Shown piece after piece: positions 14,443 to 16,886 of a stretch of DNA of 16,886 bases. The first letter of the stretch is position 1. Each line of letters opens with the position of its first letter. The position numbers and the translations under genes are program-made. Location: assembly GCA_964419445.1 (NCBI GenBank), contig CAYQPE010000032.1, positions 1 to 16,886 of the forward strand, read 5' to 3'. This DNA comes from JABHHG01 sp964419445. Its GTDB lineage: Bacteria > Fidelibacterota > Marinisomatia > SCGC-AAA003-L08 > D37C17. Under the pieces are notes generated by a model. That model had not been told where the DNA came from. It did no database searches and saw nothing but the letters and a program-made list of their open reading frames with translations.

Positions 14443-16886
14443 ATGAAATGGTATAGATCTAATTTAATGCTTTTTGCAACTATGCTTATGTTTATTGGAA
14501 GTATTTTTGCTGTAAATGGTAAAACTAGAACCGAAGCTTTAGATAAAAAAATTAATGTGAATAAGGTTGAGGTTAAATACAAGGCTAAAGGTATAGCTAA
14601 GCTCAATGTTAATACGACTTTGAGTATTGGTGATTCTATTGAAAATGAAGGCCCGGTATCAAGAGAGTGTGAATTTGATTGGTCTGCTTATGGTAGTGCT
14701 AATTGTGATACAGCATGGGATGAATTTGGTATTGACTGTGCAACTTTAGAAGGTACATATGGTTGGGATTGCGCTGGTTGTGCATGCCCTGGTGATGTTC
14801 CTTGTGAGGATCAAGGTCTTGTAACATGTGATTTTGATGGTTCATGTGCAGCTAGTTTAGCTGATTGCCCTGGGTCATGCGAAGATACTGGAGACTTTGT
14901 AGATGATTGCTCAGGTGATGGAGATTGTTGTCCATTATCTTGGATTGGTGATGGTTATGCAGATTGTGAAGATCAACAATATGGATGTGACCTAACATGT
15001 TATGATAATGATGGTGGTGATTGTGTTGATCCTTTCTGCGGTGATGGTTCTTGTAATGGTGGTGAAACAGAGGCAGATTGTCCAGAAGACTGCACCTCAA
15101 GTGAATCTTGCTCAGCTTGTGAACTTGATTGGTCAGCCTATGGCTCTGAGTGCTGTGATTCTGCATGGGATGAATTTGGTATCAATTGTGCTGATTTAGA
15201 AGCAAATTATGGTTGGGATTGTGCTGGATGTAATTGTCCTGGCGATGCCCCGCCTGAATGTGGCGATGGATTGTGTAATGGAGATGAAACTTACGAAACA
15301 TGTCCACAAGATTGTTTAGCACCTGGTGAATGTGCAGAAGATGAAGTTATAGATTGTTCTGGTGATGGTGATTGTTGTCCAGCTGCATGGATTGGTGATG
15401 GTTTTGAAGATTGTGAAGATCAAGCTTTTGGCTGTGATTTAACTTGCTATGATAATGATGGTGGCGACTGTGTAGATCCTTTCTGTGGTGATGGTACATG
15501 CGATCCTGATGAAGATTACATATCTTGTCCAGATGATTGTAATGCTCCTGGTGAGTGTGCTGCAGGTGAAGTAGCTGATTGTGATGGTACAGATGAATGT
15601 TGGACCGAAACATGGATTGGTGATGGTTTCTGCGATGGAACTGCTCAGGACTGGGGAGCAGATCTTTGTTGTTACGATAATGATGGTGGTGACTGTACTG
15701 AAGCAGAATGTGCCCCTGAAACCTCATGTGAAGATGAAGGTCTAGTAACATGTCCAGATGGATCATGTGCAGCATCAGCGGATGATTGCCCAGAAACATC
15801 TCTAGTAGAAGATTGCAATGGAAACTTTTTCGATAACAATGATACTCAGTATGCAGGTGATGGAGATTCTGATGGTGATGGATGTATGGATACAGTATAT
15901 GATTGCGTTATAGACAATGGTACCTGTGAAGATGTAGCAGGTGAATGTCTTGATGAAAATGGTAATTGTGCAGGTGCAACGCTAGGTTACGGTTGTCCAG
16001 ATGGTATGATTGGTGCATGGACAAATGATACACTTTGTGATGATGGTGATTTTGGACTATTTGCAAATTGTGAAGACCTTTGTTTTGATGGTGGTGCTTG
16101 TGGTACTCAGCCTGATCCTGATTGTACTATAGGTGATGCTGAACCAAGTTGTCCAACTGCTGGAACAGGTGATGTGAATGATGACGGTGCTGCAAATGTA
16201 CTTGATATTGTTCAAATCGTAAATTACATTCTAGGTTCAGTAGAATTTGATGAATGTCAAATGGATACTGCCGACTTGAATGGTGACGGTGCTGCAAATG
16301 TACTTGATATTGTTCAAATCGTAAACCTCATTTTAGGTAACAGAGCTACAGATGCCACATCAGCCAAGTTAATCAATGACTTTGGTTCAGTGAGCATAAA
16401 AGCTGATGGCTATGTAGGTGCAGTACAAATGACATTATCTCATGGTTCTGACTTTAGTATTGAACTTACAGAAAATGCACTTGTGGCTGAATATGCTACT
16501 GAAGGTAATAAAACTACGCTTGTAGTGGTCGTACCTGAAAATGATCACATCTTTACTGCAAATGGTGAATTTGCAATAGAAGATATGATTGTGGCAAACT
16601 CTTCATCATCTATTCATGCGGTGAAAGCAACTGAGTTTAGCCTAATGGCAGCATATCCAAACCCATTTAATCCAAGCACAACATTAAGTTTAAATGTTCC
16701 TGCAGATGGATTTGTATCTGTGAAGGTATTTAATATTATGGGTCAAAGTGTAGCTACATTGGTTGAGAGCCATTTGGTTGAAGGCAAACATTCATATACA
16801 TGGAATGCATCAGATGTAGTATCTGGTGTGTACATGGTAAGAGCAGAGTATATGGGTGAAGTGTCTACTCAAAAATTGATGTTGCT
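14443..16886 (+). CDS. secreted Cys-rich mosaic protein with LNR-like repeats, dockerin and type IX sorting domain (3' end outside window)
   Basis: The frame stays open for 814 codons and runs off the window. The start ATG is set by GGAGG 7 nt upstream. A signal peptide spans 1-23 (MKWYRSNLML...SIFA). Residues 76-450 are a mosaic of Cys-rich modules: two 43-residue A modules, three B modules resembling Lin12/Notch repeats (WIGDG...CYDNDGGDC), two C modules (CEDxGLVTC) and three D modules (CGDGxCNxxE). Residues up to about 575 continue Cys- and Asp-rich. There are about 70 Cys. Residues 576-632 are a dockerin-type pair (GDVNDDGAANVLDIV, ADLNGDGAANVLDIV), then a beta-rich module. From 736 the type IX secretion C-terminal domain starts (AAYPNPFNPSTTLSL...FNIMGQ...SGVYMV...KLML). 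It is probably exported across the outer membrane and surface-attached, with calcium and disulfides stabilising it. Function unknown; adhesion is possible. Confidence 0.9.
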   Translation, partial: MKWYRSNLMLFATMLMFIGSIFAVNGKTRTEALDKKINVNKVEVKYKAKGIAKLNVNTTLSIGDSIENEGPVSRECEFDWSAYGSANCDTAWDEFGIDCATLEGTYGWDCAGCACPGDVPCEDQGLVTCDFDGSCAASLADCPGSCEDTGDFVDDCSGDGDCCPLSWIGDGYADCEDQQYGCDLTCYDNDGGDCVDPFCGDGSCNGGETEADCPEDCTSSESCSACELDWSAYGSECCDSAWDEFGINCADLEANYGWDCAGCNCPGDAPPECGDGLCNGDETYETCPQDCLAPGECAEDEVIDCSGDGDCCPAAWIGDGFEDCEDQAFGCDLTCYDNDGGDCVDPFCGDGTCDPDEDYISCPDDCNAPGECAAGEVADCDGTDECWTETWIGDGFCDGTAQDWGADLCCYDNDGGDCTEAECAPETSCEDEGLVTCPDGSCAASADDCPETSLVEDCNGNFFDNNDTQYAGDGDSDGDGCMDTVYDCVIDNGTCEDVAGECLDENGNCAGATLGYGCPDGMIGAWTNDTLCDDGDFGLFANCEDLCFDGGACGTQPDPDCTIGDAEPSCPTAGTGDVNDDGAANVLDIVQIVNYILGSVEFDECQMDTADLNGDGAANVLDIVQIVNLILGNRATDATSAKLINDFGSVSIKADGYVGAVQMTLSHGSDFSIELTENALVAEYATEGNKTTLVVVVPENDHIFTANGEFAIEDMIVANSSSSIHAVKATEFSLMAAYPNPFNPSTTLSLNVPADGFVSVKVFNIMGQSVATLVESHLVEGKHSYTWNASDVVSGVYMVRAEYMGEVSTQKLML
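14668..14796 (+). repeat. Cys-rich module A, copy 1
   Basis: Residues 76-118 of the mosaic protein. Copy 2 at 15118 is exactly the same length (43 residues), offset by 450 bp. Both share the pattern C-E-x-D-W-S-A-Y-G-S, A-W-D-E-F-G-I and Y-G-W-D-C-A-G-C-x-C-P-G-D. Confidence 0.9.
14803..14868 (+). repeat. Cys-rich module C, copy 1
   Basis: Residues 121-142. CEDQGLVTC then GSCAAS and ADC. The second copy is at 15727-15789 and is one residue shorter. Confidence 0.85.
14908..15093 (+). repeat. LNR-like module B plus D, copy 1
   Basis: Residues 156-217. It contains CSGDGDCC, WIGDG, CDLTCYDNDGGDC and then the D unit CGDGSCNGGE...CPEDC. It is the same length (186 bp) as copy 2 at 15355, with no indel. 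The spacing of Cys and the DGGDC ending resemble Lin12/Notch repeats, which bind calcium in animal proteins. Confidence 0.85.
15118..15246 (+). repeat. Cys-rich module A, copy 2
   Basis: Residues 226-268. Same length as copy 1 with one extra Cys (SECCDSAW in place of SANCDTAW). Confidence 0.9.
15259..15315 (+). repeat. Cys-rich module D, free-standing copy
   Basis: CGDGLCNGDE...CPQDC, 19 residues. The same unit closes B modules 1 (15037-15093) and 2 (15484-15540); all three are 57 bp. This copy is not attached to a B module. Confidence 0.85.
15355..15540 (+). repeat. LNR-like module B plus D, copy 2
   Basis: Residues 305-366. Contains CSGDGDCC, WIGDG, CDLTCYDNDGGDC and the D unit CGDGTCDPDE...CPDDC, aligned without gaps to copy 1. 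Confidence 0.85.
15580..15696 (+). repeat. LNR-like module B, divergent copy 3
   Basis: WIGDGFCDGTAQ followed by CCYDNDGGDC. It lacks the D unit. The Cys directly after GDGF makes it the closest of the three to a classic Lin12/Notch repeat. Confidence 0.8.
15727..15789 (+). repeat. Cys-rich module C, copy 2
   Basis: CEDEGLVTC then PDGSCAAS and DDC, matching copy 1 at 14803-14868. Confidence 0.85.
16182..16325 (+). repeat. 42-bp exact direct repeat in the dockerin
   Basis: Positions 16182-16223 and 16284-16325 are identical over 42 nt, at an offset of 102 bp. They encode the two calcium-loop/helix halves of the dockerin (DGAANVLDIVQIV). Identity includes third codon positions, unlike the more diverged Cys-rich modules. 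Confidence 0.93.

Noticed and set aside
14852..15799. Long His-rich reading frames on the minus strand (14852-15166 and 15347-15799)
   Set aside because: They are antisense to the Asp-, Gly- and Cys-rich mosaic gene. Their His, Asn and Leu runs come from reverse reading of GAT, GGT and similar codons, and they lack start signals.
14443..16338. Repeats in the mosaic gene as a CRISPR array or tandem satellite
   Set aside because: The repeats are in frame, diverge mainly as protein modules, and lack short uniform repeat-spacer structure.

Overview
This is a low-GC, gene-dense bacterial chromosome segment that looks like core genome of a marine FCB-group bacterium, most likely Candidatus Marinimicrobia (SAR406/Neomarinimicrobiota). 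That placement is inference. It rests on the type IX secretion-type C-terminal domain (YPNPFNPST), dockerin repeats in non-cellulosomal secreted proteins, a DUF1800/DUF1501 gene pair, an AT-rich base composition, and a tmRNA tag (ADYGYAAAA) resembling the Chlorobi tag. No phage, insertion sequence, integrase or CRISPR array is visible.

Layout. Positions 1-680 hold two RNA genes: tRNA-Lys(UUU) on the minus strand with its terminator, and tmRNA (ssrA) on the plus strand with its terminator. At 709-935 lies a small unrecognised plus-strand locus made of an 11-codon ORF with a very strong ribosome binding site, overlapping a 64-codon GTG-start ORF. From 982 to 4355 a minus-strand pair encodes secreted DUF1800 and DUF1501 proteins; the latter carries a dockerin. 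A near-perfect 20-bp dyad abuts the start codon of the first gene. From 4426 to 10341 seven tightly packed minus-strand genes form a probable operon, read as cysteine desulfurase, mnmA, a GlmU-type uridylyltransferase lacking its acetyltransferase half, a small secreted beta-rich protein, a LytR-C-domain membrane protein, rsfS and argS. A metallo-beta-lactamase-fold hydrolase gene (10384-11226) lies just upstream on the same strand. A 115-bp divergent intergenic region then leads into a plus-strand cluster: a secreted thioredoxin-like protein, pyruvate kinase and a YhhQ-type queuosine precursor transporter. The last 2.4 kb is a large secreted cysteine-rich mosaic protein, running off the window end and preceded by a leader predicted to fold.

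The housekeeping genes share a translation theme: sulfur transfer to tRNA (cysteine desulfurase with MnmA, whose known substrates include tRNA-Lys(UUU)), arginine charging, ribosome silencing, ribosome rescue and queuosine precursor uptake. The secreted genes share dockerin-type calcium-binding repeats. The least explained item is the 814-plus-residue mosaic protein at 14443-16886, built from exact-length duplicated modules including Lin12/Notch-repeat-like units, followed by a dockerin, a beta-rich module and a type IX sorting domain.
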